The notes under the pieces: generated by a model
What the model saw: only the letters and a program-made list of their open reading frames with translations
What the model was told of the DNA's origin: nothing
Databases searched by the model: none
From: Orlajensenia stereocauli
GTDB lineage: Bacteria > Actinomycetota > Actinomycetes > Actinomycetales > Microbacteriaceae
Strand: one strand, 5' to 3'
Assembly: GCF_039548895.1 (NCBI RefSeq)
Contig: NZ_JBCLVG010000003.1
DNA length: 64,000 bases
Made by a program: the position numbers and the translations under genes
Shown here: piece after piece, positions 1-9,123 of the stretch
How positions within the stretch are numbered: the first letter of the stretch is position 1
Layout of the letters: the number at the start of each line of letters is the position of its first letter

Positions 1-1
1 C

Positions 2-634
<633 letters not shown>

Positions 635-650
635 GACGACCAGCACGAAA

Positions 651-681
651 AGCGGGGCTCACCGGGACGGTGGGCCCCGCT
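651..681 (+). terminator. Intrinsic terminator after sucD
   Basis: Thirteen-base arms at 651-663 and 669-681 (right arm GGTGGGCCCCGCT) form a GC-rich stem with one G-T pair and a 5-base loop, 17 bases after the sucD stop. There is only a weak T-rich tail (CCTCGTT), as is common in high-GC actinobacteria. Confidence 0.7.
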
Positions 682-783
682 CCTCGTTGCAGCCGCGTCA
701 TTCGGAGCCGTTTGCACGCCAACCCTGTGCCGCAGCGTTCCATGGCGATACTGTGGGCCCAGATGTGACGAGAGGTTGGGCTC

Positions 784-2355
784 ATGGCGCGGTTGTCGAA
801 TGCAGAACTCCAGCGGCAGCTCGAACTGCTCGCAGCGGAGAACGCTGAGCTGCGGTTGAAGCAGGGCGAAGCCGGTGGTGCACTGAACGTCGAGTCCGAG
901 GAGCTTCGACGGCAGCAGGAGGAGACCGCATCGGCCATCGCCCTGGAGGCCGAGGAGCAGCGACGCGAGCAGGCCGCGGCTGCGGCTGCACTCGCCGCCG
1001 AGAACGCGGCGCTGCGCGCCGAACTCGAGGCCGCCCGAAGCGCAGCCGAGACAGTGCCGATCACCCCGCTCGATGATGTCATCGTGCCGCCGGCAGGCAA
1101 GCGGCGCCCGCACACGAGCCGCTGGTGGGCGGTGCTGTCGGCATTCCTCATCGTGATCGGGCTGATCCTCGCGCCGACCGCCGTCATCGCGAGCTGGGCG
1201 AAGAACCAGCTCTCGAGCACGGAGACCTTCGTCGCCACCTTCGCCCCGCTCGCAGACGACCCGGCGGTCCAAGCACTGGTCACGGATCAGGTCGTTCTCG
1301 CGATCAACGAGCAGATCGACGTCCAAGGACTCACCGATTCGCTCTTCGACGGCGTCGAGGAGCTCGGCCTCGCCCCGAAGGCCTCGGCCGCGCTCGACCT
1401 GCTGCGCGCTCCGGCCGCTGCCGGCATCCAGTCGCTCATCCAGACCTCGGTGACGAGGTTCGTCGAATCCGACGCCTTCTCCGCCATCTGGACGCAGGCC
1501 CTGACCGTCACGCACAACCAGGTGCTCGCCACCCTGAACGGCGACGAGAACGCGGCCATCGGCATCGACGCCCAAGGCCAGATCGGCGTACAACTGGCGC
1601 CGATCATCGAGGAGGTCAAGCGGGTGCTGGTGAACCAGGGCATCGGCTTCGCCGCCCAGATCCCCACCATCGACAAGACCATCGTGATCGCGCAGTCCGA
1701 CCAGGCCGTACTCGCCCAGTCGCTGTACGGCGTGGCCGTGGGTGTCGGGACCTGGCTGCCCTGGGTCGCGATCGCCTTCCTCATCGCCGGCGTCCTCGTC
1801 GCGCGGCGGCGCATCGTCGCCCTGCTCGGTGCGAGCATCGGACTCGCCCTGGTCATGATCCTGCTGGCCGCCGGCCTCGGAGTCGGTCGCATCGTGACCG
1901 TCGCGAACCTCGCTCCTGCGATCATGTCCGCGTCCGCTGCCGGGGTCATCTACGACCAGGTGCTGACGTTCATCTCGGCGACGATCACGGCCGTGACCGT
2001 CCTCGCGGTGACTGTGGCCGTCGTCGGCTGGCTGGCGTCCTCCTACCGCCCTGCGGTGAAGCTGCGTCTGCTCTTCCTGGGCTGGGTCGCCTGGGTGCGG
2101 GCCGCAGGCGCGAAGCGCGGAGTGACCACCGGTCGCTTCGGCGAGTGGCTCTACCGCCAGCGCGTCGTGGTCCGGGTGGCGATCGCCGTGATCGCGGCTG
2201 CAGTCGTGCTGTTCGTGCGGCCGCTCTCGCCGGCGTTGATCATCTGGACGGCCGTGATCGCCATCGTGCTGCTCGGCATCAGCGAGCTCCTCCAGCGCCC
2301 TGTGGTGACGGTGCCCGATGAGGCGGACGAAGACACCCCGATCGTCGTCGCCTGA
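784..2355 (+). CDS. Coiled-coil multi-pass membrane protein, unknown function
   Basis: A 523-residue protein I cannot assign to a function. Residues 1-90 are Glu/Ala/Gln-rich with heptad character and look like a cytoplasmic coiled coil. A membrane segment follows at about 117-140 (WWAVLSAFLIVIGLILAP), then a ~170-residue soluble loop rich in acidic residues, then about five further hydrophobic segments to the end (for example WLPWVAIAFLIAGVLVA, and a pair near 455-500). The acidic C-terminal tail is short. It follows sucD after a terminator and precedes another multi-pass membrane protein. Similar coiled-coil-plus-membrane proteins are common in actinobacteria; a role in the envelope is only a guess. 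Confidence 0.85.
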   Translation: MARLSNAELQRQLELLAAENAELRLKQGEAGGALNVESEELRRQQEETASAIALEAEEQRREQAAAAAALAAENAALRAELEAARSAAETVPITPLDDVIVPPAGKRRPHTSRWWAVLSAFLIVIGLILAPTAVIASWAKNQLSSTETFVATFAPLADDPAVQALVTDQVVLAINEQIDVQGLTDSLFDGVEELGLAPKASAALDLLRAPAAAGIQSLIQTSVTRFVESDAFSAIWTQALTVTHNQVLATLNGDENAAIGIDAQGQIGVQLAPIIEEVKRVLVNQGIGFAAQIPTIDKTIVIAQSDQAVLAQSLYGVAVGVGTWLPWVAIAFLIAGVLVARRRIVALLGASIGLALVMILLAAGLGVGRIVTVANLAPAIMSASAAGVIYDQVLTFISATITAVTVLAVTVAVVGWLASSYRPAVKLRLLFLGWVAWVRAAGAKRGVTTGRFGEWLYRQRVVVRVAIAVIAAAVVLFVRPLSPALIIWTAVIAIVLLGISELLQRPVVTVPDEADEDTPIVVA

Positions 2356-2388
2356 GGGCGGGCATCCGGCAGGTAGAGTCCCTGACGG

Positions 2389-3648
2389 ATGAACCGCACA
2401 ACGACTGCTCTGATCGCCGCTCTCGAGGCGCTCGTCGTCGTCGCCGTCGGGATCGGCATTCCGCTCGTCCCGCTCACGATCCTGTGGGCGACGACCCTCC
2501 GCATGGCGTCGGACTGGCTGCCGTTCTGGCGTGGCTCCGTCGATCTCTGGCTCGTCGGGCACGGGGTGGACCTCACAGTCCGTCTTCCCGAGGCCGTGGC
2601 CGCGACCACAGGGCTGCCGGATGCCGCCCAGCCCTTCACGATCTCGATCGCACTGCTCGGATTCGCCGTCATCACGGTGCTGAGCGGGCTGAGGGTCGGT
2701 CGGCGCGCTGTGATCAGCGGTGACCGGATGCTCGGGGTCGTCGTCGCCGCCCTCACCTTCGCCGTGCTCACGGCCCTCGTCGCGCTCAGCGCCACCGCAA
2801 CCGTCGCCAGGCCAGCGCCAGTGCAGGCCTTCGTGCTGCCGACCCTGATCTACGTGACCGCGATGCTCGCGGCGTCCGAGTGGGAGTCCCAGCGCGGGCC
2901 CGTCGGGCGGCGCGACGCCACGGCGGTCCGAGTGCGAGCGACGGTCATGCAGTGGCCGGCGATGGTCCGCGCCGGCATCGACGCAGCGGTCCGTGGAGCG
3001 ACCGTCGCCGTCGCCGGGATCATCGGTGTGGCCGCTGTTGTCGTCGCCATCATGCTCGTGACCCACTACGCCACCGTCACGGCGCTCTACGAGAGCCTGC
3101 AGGCCGGCATCCTGGGCGGAATCGCCATCACACTGCTGCAGCTGGCACTGCTTCCCAACCTGGTGATCTGGGCCGCCGCGTGGCTTGTCGGTCCCGGCTT
3201 CCTGATCGGCACCGGCACGAGCGTCGCACCGGGCGGGACCGTGCTCGGTGCCGTGCCCGGGCTCCCGGTGCTCGGCGCGCTCCCGCAGGGCGAGCCCGCG
3301 ATCGGCGTCCTCGGTGTGCTCGTGCCGATCGCCTTCGGAGCGCTGGCCGGGTGGCTCGCCCATCGGCGACTGCCGCCGACGGCGACGAGACTCCACCTGG
3401 CCGGCATCGGAGCGGGCATCGGCGCTCTGGCCGGCCTCGCCCTCGGGCTGCTCGCCTGGTGGTCGGGTGGAGCGATCGGCCCCGGTCGGCTCGCCAGCGT
3501 CGGCCCTGATCCGTGGCTGGTCGGCATCCTCGCCGCAGTCGAGATCGCAGTTCCCGCCGTGCTCGCCCTGCTCGCTGCAGGCTGGCGGGGCTCCGCCGAC
3601 GAGCGGGCCGGCGCCGAGCTGCGTTCGGACGAGCCAGCGCGCGACTGA
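2389..3648 (+). CDS. DUF6350-type integral membrane protein
   Basis: A 419-residue protein made almost entirely of hydrophobic segments, about ten of them, with short polar loops; no catalytic motif is visible. Its position directly upstream of purN-purH matches the DUF6350 family that sits there in many actinobacteria, so the family name rests partly on context. It starts 33 bases after the preceding membrane-protein gene and may be cotranscribed with it. The C-terminus is a charged tail ending in EPARD. Function unknown. Confidence 0.85.
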   Translation: MNRTTTALIAALEALVVVAVGIGIPLVPLTILWATTLRMASDWLPFWRGSVDLWLVGHGVDLTVRLPEAVAATTGLPDAAQPFTISIALLGFAVITVLSGLRVGRRAVISGDRMLGVVVAALTFAVLTALVALSATATVARPAPVQAFVLPTLIYVTAMLAASEWESQRGPVGRRDATAVRVRATVMQWPAMVRAGIDAAVRGATVAVAGIIGVAAVVVAIMLVTHYATVTALYESLQAGILGGIAITLLQLALLPNLVIWAAAWLVGPGFLIGTGTSVAPGGTVLGAVPGLPVLGALPQGEPAIGVLGVLVPIAFGALAGWLAHRRLPPTATRLHLAGIGAGIGALAGLALGLLAWWSGGAIGPGRLASVGPDPWLVGILAAVEIAVPAVLALLAAGWRGSADERAGAELRSDEPARD

Positions 3649-3661
3649 GGAGTCCCGAGCG

Positions 3662-3710
3662 GCGCGCGGCGCGCGGCGCGCGGTGTGCGGTGTGCGGTGC
3701 GCGGTGCGCA
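3662..3710. repeat. Tandem heptamer repeat (7 units) before purN
   Basis: Seven head-to-tail 7-base units: three copies of GCGCGCG, two of GTGTGCG, then GTGCGCG and GTGCGCA. The unit length is not a multiple of three and the array lies between two genes, 51 bases before the purN start. It may affect RNA structure or simply be slippage-prone; no function can be shown. Confidence 0.85.
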
Positions 3711-3767
3711 CGTGAGCATGGCCGCCCGCGTCAGGGGCGCATCCGCTGCTCCGGTAGGCTCGTGGAC

Positions 3768-4361
3768 GTGCTTTCGCTCGTGGTCCTGATCTCCGGAGGG
3801 GGGTCGAACCTCCGCGCCCTGCTCGAGGCATCGCAGGATGCGGAGTTCCCCGCCCGGGTGGTGGCGATCGGCGCCGACCGCGATGCCGTCGGGCTCTCGC
3901 TGGGCGAGGAGTACGGCATCCCGACCTTCACGGTCGCCTACCCCGGGTATCCCGATCGCGAGACCTGGGGTGATGCCCTGCTGGAGCAGATCCGTGCCTG
4001 GGGCCCGGACCTCGTCGTCCTGAGCGGGATGATGCGGCTGCTGCCGCCGCGCGTCGTCGCTGCGCTCTCGCCGAACCTTATCAACACCCACCCCGCGTAC
4101 CTGCCCGAGTTCCCCGGAGCCCATGGAGTGCGCGACGCGCTCGCCGCGGGAGCCCCCGAGACCGGCGCCAGCCTCATCGTCGTCGACAACAGCGTCGACG
4201 GCGGACCGATCATCGCGCAGGAGCGCGTGCCGATCCACGTCGGCGACACCGAGTCGTCGCTGCACGATCGCATCAAGCCCGTCGAGCGCCGCCTCCTCAT
4301 CGAGGCCGTACTCGACATCGCCAACGGACACGTCGATTTGAAGGAACTCTCCCGATCATGA
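3768..4361 (+). CDS. purN: Phosphoribosylglycinamide formyltransferase
   Basis: Transfers the formyl group of 10-formyl-tetrahydrofolate to GAR in purine synthesis. About 197 residues, the usual PurN length. The N-terminal VVLISGGGSNLRALL loop binds the phosphoribosyl group; the catalytic trio is visible as Asn and His in INTHPAYLP and Asp in VDNSVDGGPII. The likely start is GTG at 3768; GTG at 3762 in the same frame is equally near the weak GGTAGG ribosome site. The stop overlaps the purH start by four bases (ATGA), so the two are translationally coupled. Confidence 0.95.
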   Translation: MLSLVVLISGGGSNLRALLEASQDAEFPARVVAIGADRDAVGLSLGEEYGIPTFTVAYPGYPDRETWGDALLEQIRAWGPDLVVLSGMMRLLPPRVVAALSPNLINTHPAYLPEFPGAHGVRDALAAGAPETGASLIVVDNSVDGGPIIAQERVPIHVGDTESSLHDRIKPVERRLLIEAVLDIANGHVDLKELSRS

Positions 4362-5959
4362 GCGGCCCCAGCCACGACCCCAGCCTCTACCGCGACCGCG
4401 ATGTCGTTCCCATCCGTCGAGCCCTCATCTCCGTGAGCGACAAGACCGGGCTCCTCGAGCTCGCGGGCGCCCTCTCGGCCTCCGGGGTCGAGATCGTCTC
4501 CACAGGATCGACGGCGTCGACCATCCGCGATGCCGGCTTCGCGGTGACGGATGTCGCCAGCGTGACGGGCTTCGCCGAGGCCCTCGACGGCCGCGTCAAG
4601 ACGCTGCACCCCGCCGTGCACGCCGGTCTTCTCGCCGACCTGCGGCTGGAGTCGCACGAGGCGCAGCTGCTCGAGCTCGGCATCGCGCCGTTCGAGTTGG
4701 TCGTGGTGAACCTGTATCCGTTCGTGCAGACCGTCGCGTCGGGTGCCCCGGCGTCCGACATCGTCGAGCAGATCGACATCGGCGGGCCCGCGATGGTGCG
4801 CGCCTCGGCGAAGAACCACGCGAACGTCGCGATCGTCGTCGACCCCGCGCGCTACCCGCAGGTCGTCGCCGCCCTCGAGGCCGGCGGAACGACCCTGGCA
4901 CAGCGCCAGGCCCTCGGAGCAGAGGCCTTCCGCCACACGGCGAGCTACGACGTCAACGTCGCCTCGTGGATCGGGAACGTCGTCGCCCCCGACGACGACG
5001 GCACCGGCTTCCCGGGCTGGCTCGGCGGCACCTGGACGCGTCAACAGTCGCTGCGCTACGGCGAGAACTCGCACCAGTCGGCGGCGTTGTACGCCAACCG
5101 CGAGGGTGGCGGCATCGCCCAGTCGCGCCAGCTGCACGGCAAGGAGATGTCGTACAACAACTACGTCGATGCCGACGCAGCACTGCGAGCGGCCTTCGAC
5201 TTCTCCGAGCCTGCCGTCGCCATCATCAAGCACGCGAACCCCTGCGGCATCGCGGTGGCCGATCCGGATGCCGCTGACGCCATCGCCTCGGCCCACGCGC
5301 GTGCCCACGCCTGCGACCCCGTGTCGGCCTTCGGCGGCGTGATCGCCGCGAACCGCGTCGTGACCCGCGCCATGGCGGAGACCGTCGCCGGCATCTTCAC
5401 CGAGGTGCTCATCGCGCCGGGCTTCGAGCCCGAGGCGCTCGAACTGCTCACGGCGAAGAAGAACATCCGGCTGCTCGAACTCCCCGCCGACTACTCGCGC
5501 AGCGGGATCGAGCTGCGACAGATCTCGGGAGGACTGCTGCTGCAGCAGGCCGACACGCATTTCGCCCCGTTCGAGGAGTGGACCCTCGCTGCCGGTGAGT
5601 CCGTAGACGACGCCACCCGCGCCGACCTCGAGTTCGCCTGGCGGGCCTGCCGCGCCGTCAAGTCGAACGCCATCCTGCTCGCGGCGGGAGGGGCATCCGT
5701 CGGCGTCGGCATGGGTCAGGTCAACCGCGTCGACTCCTGCCAGCTCGCGGTGACCCGAGCCGGCGACCGCGCAGCCGGGTCCGTGGCGGCATCCGACGCC
5801 TTCTTCCCGTTCGCCGACGGCGCCCAGATCCTCATCGACGCCGGAGTGGCGGCCATCGTGCAGCCCGGTGGCAGCATCCGCGACGAGGAGGTCATCGCCG
5901 CGGCAACGGCTGCCGGCGTGACCATGTACTTCACCGGAGAGCGGCACTTCTTCCACTGA
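4358..5959 (+). CDS. purH: Bifunctional AICAR formyltransferase / IMP cyclohydrolase
   Basis: Catalyses the last two steps of IMP synthesis: formylation of AICAR (ZMP) with 10-formyl-THF, then ring closure. At 533 residues it is full length. The N-terminal MGS-like cyclohydrolase domain starts RRALISVSDKTGLLELA; the larger AICARFT domain contains LRYGENSHQSAALY, the KHANPCGIA loop and the C-terminal FFPFADG and IVQPGGSIRD motifs. It ends in GERHFFH. Its substrate ZMP and the derivative ZTP are the signal for the riboswitch found before glyA in this window. Confidence 0.98.
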   Translation: MSGPSHDPSLYRDRDVVPIRRALISVSDKTGLLELAGALSASGVEIVSTGSTASTIRDAGFAVTDVASVTGFAEALDGRVKTLHPAVHAGLLADLRLESHEAQLLELGIAPFELVVVNLYPFVQTVASGAPASDIVEQIDIGGPAMVRASAKNHANVAIVVDPARYPQVVAALEAGGTTLAQRQALGAEAFRHTASYDVNVASWIGNVVAPDDDGTGFPGWLGGTWTRQQSLRYGENSHQSAALYANREGGGIAQSRQLHGKEMSYNNYVDADAALRAAFDFSEPAVAIIKHANPCGIAVADPDAADAIASAHARAHACDPVSAFGGVIAANRVVTRAMAETVAGIFTEVLIAPGFEPEALELLTAKKNIRLLELPADYSRSGIELRQISGGLLLQQADTHFAPFEEWTLAAGESVDDATRADLEFAWRACRAVKSNAILLAAGGASVGVGMGQVNRVDSCQLAVTRAGDRAAGSVAASDAFFPFADGAQILIDAGVAAIVQPGGSIRDEEVIAAATAAGVTMYFTGERHFFH

Positions 5960-6011
5960 CGGAACTCGTCGTCCTCCTCGCCCGAGGGCGGCCCCGCGCG
6001 TATCCTTGGGA

Positions 6012-6032
6012 GCGGCACACACCCCGTGCCGC
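6012..6032 (+). other. Hairpin in leader of the dehydrogenase gene
   Basis: Perfect 7-bp inverted repeat GCGGCAC / GTGCCGC with a 7-base loop in the 113-base gap after purH. A possible -10 box, TATCCT at 6001-6006, would place this hairpin at the very 5' end of the transcript. No convincing -35 is visible, so the role is open. Confidence 0.3.
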
Positions 6033-6072
6033 ACACCCTGCCCACGAAGCAGATCCTCAAGGAGAATCGACG

Positions 6073-7158
6073 ATGACTCTCATCGATACAGCACCAGCAT
6101 CCCCTCCCGACGTTGCAGCATCGGCCCCCGAGTTCGACCATGAGCGTGTGCTCGTCGTCACCGGTCGCCGCTCCGGTCTCACGATCATCGTGGCGGTGCA
6201 TTCCACCCGCCTCGGCCAGGCGCTCGGCGGTTGCCGCGTCTGGCAGTACGACGACTGGCAGGACGCCCTGGCCGACGCCCTCCGGCTCTCGGCAGCAATG
6301 ACGTTGAAGAACGCGGCCGCCGGCCTCGCCCGCGGCGGCGGCAAGGCCGTCATCCACGTTCCGCGCGGCACAGTGCTCACCGAGGAGGGGCGGCACGCAG
6401 CCATGCTCGATCTCGGCGACGCCGTCGAGAGCCTCGACGGTGCGTACATGACCGCAGAGGACGTGGGAACGAGCGCCGAATTGATGGCGATCGTGGCCCT
6501 GCGCACTGCGCACGTCTGCGGCCTTCCACCCGAGCAGGGCGGGGTGGGCGAGCCTGCCGACGCCACGGCATCCGGAGTCCTCGCCGCGATCGGCTCCACC
6601 CTAGAAGCCCTCGACGGTTCCCGCGACGTCGCGGGGCGCCACATCGTGATCTCAGGCCTCGGCCAGGTCGGCGGCCGGCTCGCTCGGGCGCTGACGGCCG
6701 GTGGCGCCCGCCTGACGGTGACGGATGTCGACACCTCGAAGAAGGCCCTCGCCACGGAGCTGGGGGCGCACTGGGTCGAGCCGGCTGACGCCCACGCCGT
6801 GAAGGCGGACCTGTTCGTGCCGTGCGGTCTGGGTGGGGCGCTGTCGAGTCGCGTGATCGACGAACTGCGGGTGCGAGGAGTCGTCGGTGCCGCGAACAAC
6901 CAGTTGGCGTCGCGCGATGGCGCCAGGCGCCTCGCCGACCGCGGCATCCTCTGGGCTCCGGACTTCGTGGCCAACGGCGGTGGGGTGATCTACCTGGACG
7001 GTGCGTCGACCGGAGACGCGGACCTCGACGCGATCGAGCTGCGGGTCCTGGCCATCGGCGACACCGTCACCGAGATCTTCCGTGAGTCCACCGCCGACGG
7101 CACGACGACGCTGGAGGCGGCTGAACGCATCGCCGAGGCACGGTTGCACGCCGCCTGA
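6073..7158 (+). CDS. Leu/Val/Phe-type amino acid dehydrogenase
   Basis: NAD-dependent oxidative deaminase of branched-chain or aromatic amino acids, 361 residues, cytoplasmic. The N-terminal domain holds MTLKNAAAGLARGGGKAVI, with the substrate-binding and catalytic lysines of the Glu/Leu/Phe/Val dehydrogenase family; the C-terminal Rossmann domain shows GLGQVGGRLA followed by the acidic VTDVD, which favours NAD over NADP. The AEDVGTS and NNQL motifs are also in place. A good RBS (AAGGAGA) precedes the ATG. Leucine versus valine preference cannot be told by eye. The neighbours give no pathway context. Confidence 0.9.
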   Translation: MTLIDTAPASPPDVAASAPEFDHERVLVVTGRRSGLTIIVAVHSTRLGQALGGCRVWQYDDWQDALADALRLSAAMTLKNAAAGLARGGGKAVIHVPRGTVLTEEGRHAAMLDLGDAVESLDGAYMTAEDVGTSAELMAIVALRTAHVCGLPPEQGGVGEPADATASGVLAAIGSTLEALDGSRDVAGRHIVISGLGQVGGRLARALTAGGARLTVTDVDTSKKALATELGAHWVEPADAHAVKADLFVPCGLGGALSSRVIDELRVRGVVGAANNQLASRDGARRLADRGILWAPDFVANGGGVIYLDGASTGDADLDAIELRVLAIGDTVTEIFRESTADGTTTLEAAERIAEARLHAA

Positions 7159-7190
7159 TCACCGCGCGGGTGGCCGGTAGTGTCGCACTC

Positions 7191-8441
7191 ATGACTTTCT
7201 CGAGTGCTGCCACCCGACCACCCGTTCCGGCCGTCGACCTCGGACGCCGCATCACGGCGGGCGTGCTCTCGGCGCTCGTCGTGGTCGTCGTGGCCCTCGC
7301 CGTCACGAGCCTGGCGTTCTTCATCGGCGGCCAGCAGGCGACGGCGGCCCTCACCGGGGCGGCGAACTTCTTCCTGGTGCCCACCATCGTCGCGGGCGTC
7401 CTGTTGGCGATCTTCAACGCCCTCGGCGCCACTCGCTGGTGGCTCCCCGCCCTCGCCGGTGGTCTCGGCGCTGGTCTCATCGGCGCCGTGCTCGGCTCCA
7501 TCCTCACCGTCGCCGGTGCCGGAACCGCCATCGACGGTGCCGTGCTCGGGCAGATCTTCGCGAGCCTCATCGGCTTCAACCTGTTGTTCGTGCTCGCGGT
7601 GACGCTCGGCGAGGTCACCCTCGGTCGCAGCATCACCGCCATCGTGCTCGGATACGGCGTGGGCTCGTCGGGCCAGTCCCGCCGGATCGCCCTCGTACGC
7701 GTTCCGGCCGAGAACCTCGCCGAGGGCATCGTGACCCATATCGAGCGCGAGGGGATCGACTCGGAGGTCGCCGACGAGCAGTGGGACAACTACTGCGCGG
7801 CCATGACCGCGGAGGGCTGGGAGGTCGTGGAGGTTCCGGCCGAGCCTCTGCTCGCCGACTCCGTGTTCGTCGAGGACGCAGTGGTCATGTTCGGCGACGT
7901 CGCCGTGATCGCGAGCCCCGGATCCGAGGCCCGACGCGGCGAGATCGCCGGAGCCGAGGAGTCGGTGCGCTCGATCCCGGGCGTGCAGGTCGAGCGCATC
8001 GAGCTGCCGGGAACCCTGGACGGCGGCGACGTGCTCAAGGTCGGCGCGACTGTGTACGTCGGCCGGTCGACGCGCACCAATGCCGAGGGCATCCGCCAAC
8101 TCCGCGTGTTGCTCGCGCCCCTCGGCTACACGGTCGTCGCCGTGCCGCTCACGAAGGCCCTGCACCTCAAGAGCGCTGCGACGGCCCTGCCGGACGGCAC
8201 CGTGATCGGCTACCCGCCGCTGCTCGATGACATCACGGTCTTCGACCGCTTCGTGGCCGTGCCCGAGGCCGGGGGAGCCCACGTCGTCGAACTCGCACCA
8301 GACACCGTGCTCATGGCCGGGTCCGCCCCGGTCAGCGCCGCGCTCATCTCCGACCTGGGCTACAGGGTGGTGACCGTCGACATCTCCGAATTCGAGAAGC
8401 TCGAGGGCTGCGTCACCTGCCTCAGCGTACGGGTGCGCTGA
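7191..8441 (+). CDS. Membrane-anchored dimethylargininase (TM domain + DDAH fusion)
   Basis: A 416-residue single frame with two parts. Residues 1-160 contain four hydrophobic segments and no known motif. From residue ~165 (RRIALVRVP) to the end is a complete N-omega,N-omega-dimethylarginine dimethylaminohydrolase, which hydrolyses methylated arginines to citrulline and methylamines: HIEREGID, FVEDAVVMFGD, LDGGDVLK, catalytic His325 in ALHLKS and nucleophile Cys410 in TCLSVRV. DDAH enzymes are normally stand-alone ~255-residue cytoplasmic proteins, so the fused membrane part is unusual. An internal GTG near 7660 could give a separate enzyme. ATG 7191 was preferred over GTG 7170. The 3' end overlaps the convergent ABC ATPase gene by 20 bases. 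Confidence 0.85.
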   Translation: MTFSSAATRPPVPAVDLGRRITAGVLSALVVVVVALAVTSLAFFIGGQQATAALTGAANFFLVPTIVAGVLLAIFNALGATRWWLPALAGGLGAGLIGAVLGSILTVAGAGTAIDGAVLGQIFASLIGFNLLFVLAVTLGEVTLGRSITAIVLGYGVGSSGQSRRIALVRVPAENLAEGIVTHIEREGIDSEVADEQWDNYCAAMTAEGWEVVEVPAEPLLADSVFVEDAVVMFGDVAVIASPGSEARRGEIAGAEESVRSIPGVQVERIELPGTLDGGDVLKVGATVYVGRSTRTNAEGIRQLRVLLAPLGYTVVAVPLTKALHLKSAATALPDGTVIGYPPLLDDITVFDRFVAVPEAGGAHVVELAPDTVLMAGSAPVSAALISDLGYRVVTVDISEFEKLEGCVTCLSVRVR

Positions 8442-9123
8442 GGTCGTCTGCCGCGCGCAGTCGCCCGTCGTGCATCTCGAGCACGCGGTCTGCGCGCTGC
8501 ACCAGGAGCGGGTCGTGGGTGGAGACTATCGCCGCAATGCCGCGGTCGTGCACCAGTCCCGAGATCAGGTCCATGACCGTCGCGGCGGTTCCACTGTCGA
8601 GCTGCCCGGTGGGCTCGTCGGCGAGGAGGATGCCGGGACGCGACACCAGTGCACGGGCTATGCCCACGCGCTGCTGCTGCCCGCCGGACAGCTCCGCCGG
8701 ACGCTGGGCGGCGTGGTCGGACAGCCCGACGAGTGCGAGCGCCTCGGCGACGCGGGCGTCGCGTTCGGCTGCCTCGGTCCTGGCCAGCCGGAGAGGCACC
8801 TCGACGTTCTCGGCTGCCGACAGCACCGGGATCAGCCCGAACCCCTGGAAGATGTAGCCGAGACCCGTGCGGCGGAGTTCTGCGAGCTCGTCCTCGCTGA
8901 GGCTGGTGAGTTCCCGGTCGCCCACCCAGACCTGCCCCGCCGTCGGGCTGTCGAGACCTCCGAGCAGGTTGAGCAGGGTCGTCTTACCGGCGCCTGACGA
9001 TCCGCGCACGACGAGCAGCTCACCCGGCGAGACGCTGAGCGAGACATCGTTGACGGCGCGCACGACGGCGTCGCCGACCGTGTAGTGGCGGCTGAGGCCC
9101 TCGGCCCGCAGTGCGATGCTCAT
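8422..9123 (-). CDS. ABC transporter ATPase, LolD/MacB type
   Basis: A 233-residue nucleotide-binding subunit of a MacB/FtsX-type exporter. It shows Walker A GSSGAGKTT, the signature LSGGQQQRV, Walker B ILLADEPTGQLDS (the ADEPTG form typical of LolD/MacB ATPases) and the H-loop STHDPLL. It is the last gene of a four-gene minus-strand operon: its ATG overlaps the stop of the preceding ATPase gene by four bases. Its substrate is unknown; this family exports peptides, lipids or drugs or acts by mechanotransmission. Confidence 0.93.
   Translation of the reverse strand: MSIALRAEGLSRHYTVGDAVVRAVNDVSLSVSPGELLVVRGSSGAGKTTLLNLLGGLDSPTAGQVWVGDRELTSLSEDELAELRRTGLGYIFQGFGLIPVLSAAENVEVPLRLARTEAAERDARVAEALALVGLSDHAAQRPAELSGGQQQRVGIARALVSRPGILLADEPTGQLDSGTAATVMDLISGLVHDRGIAAIVSTHDPLLVQRADRVLEMHDGRLRAADDLSAPVR

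Noticed and set aside
1027..1050. Match of GGCCGCCCGAAGCGCAGC to the left half of the nagB-nagA repeat
   Set aside because: In a coding coiled-coil region and only 18 bases of GC-rich sequence; probably chance.
3662..3710. Short CRISPR-like array
   Set aside because: Units are 7 bases with no spacers; a simple tandem repeat.
3938..6034. 698-codon minus-strand frame opposite purN-purH
   Set aside because: Antisense shadow of two certain genes.
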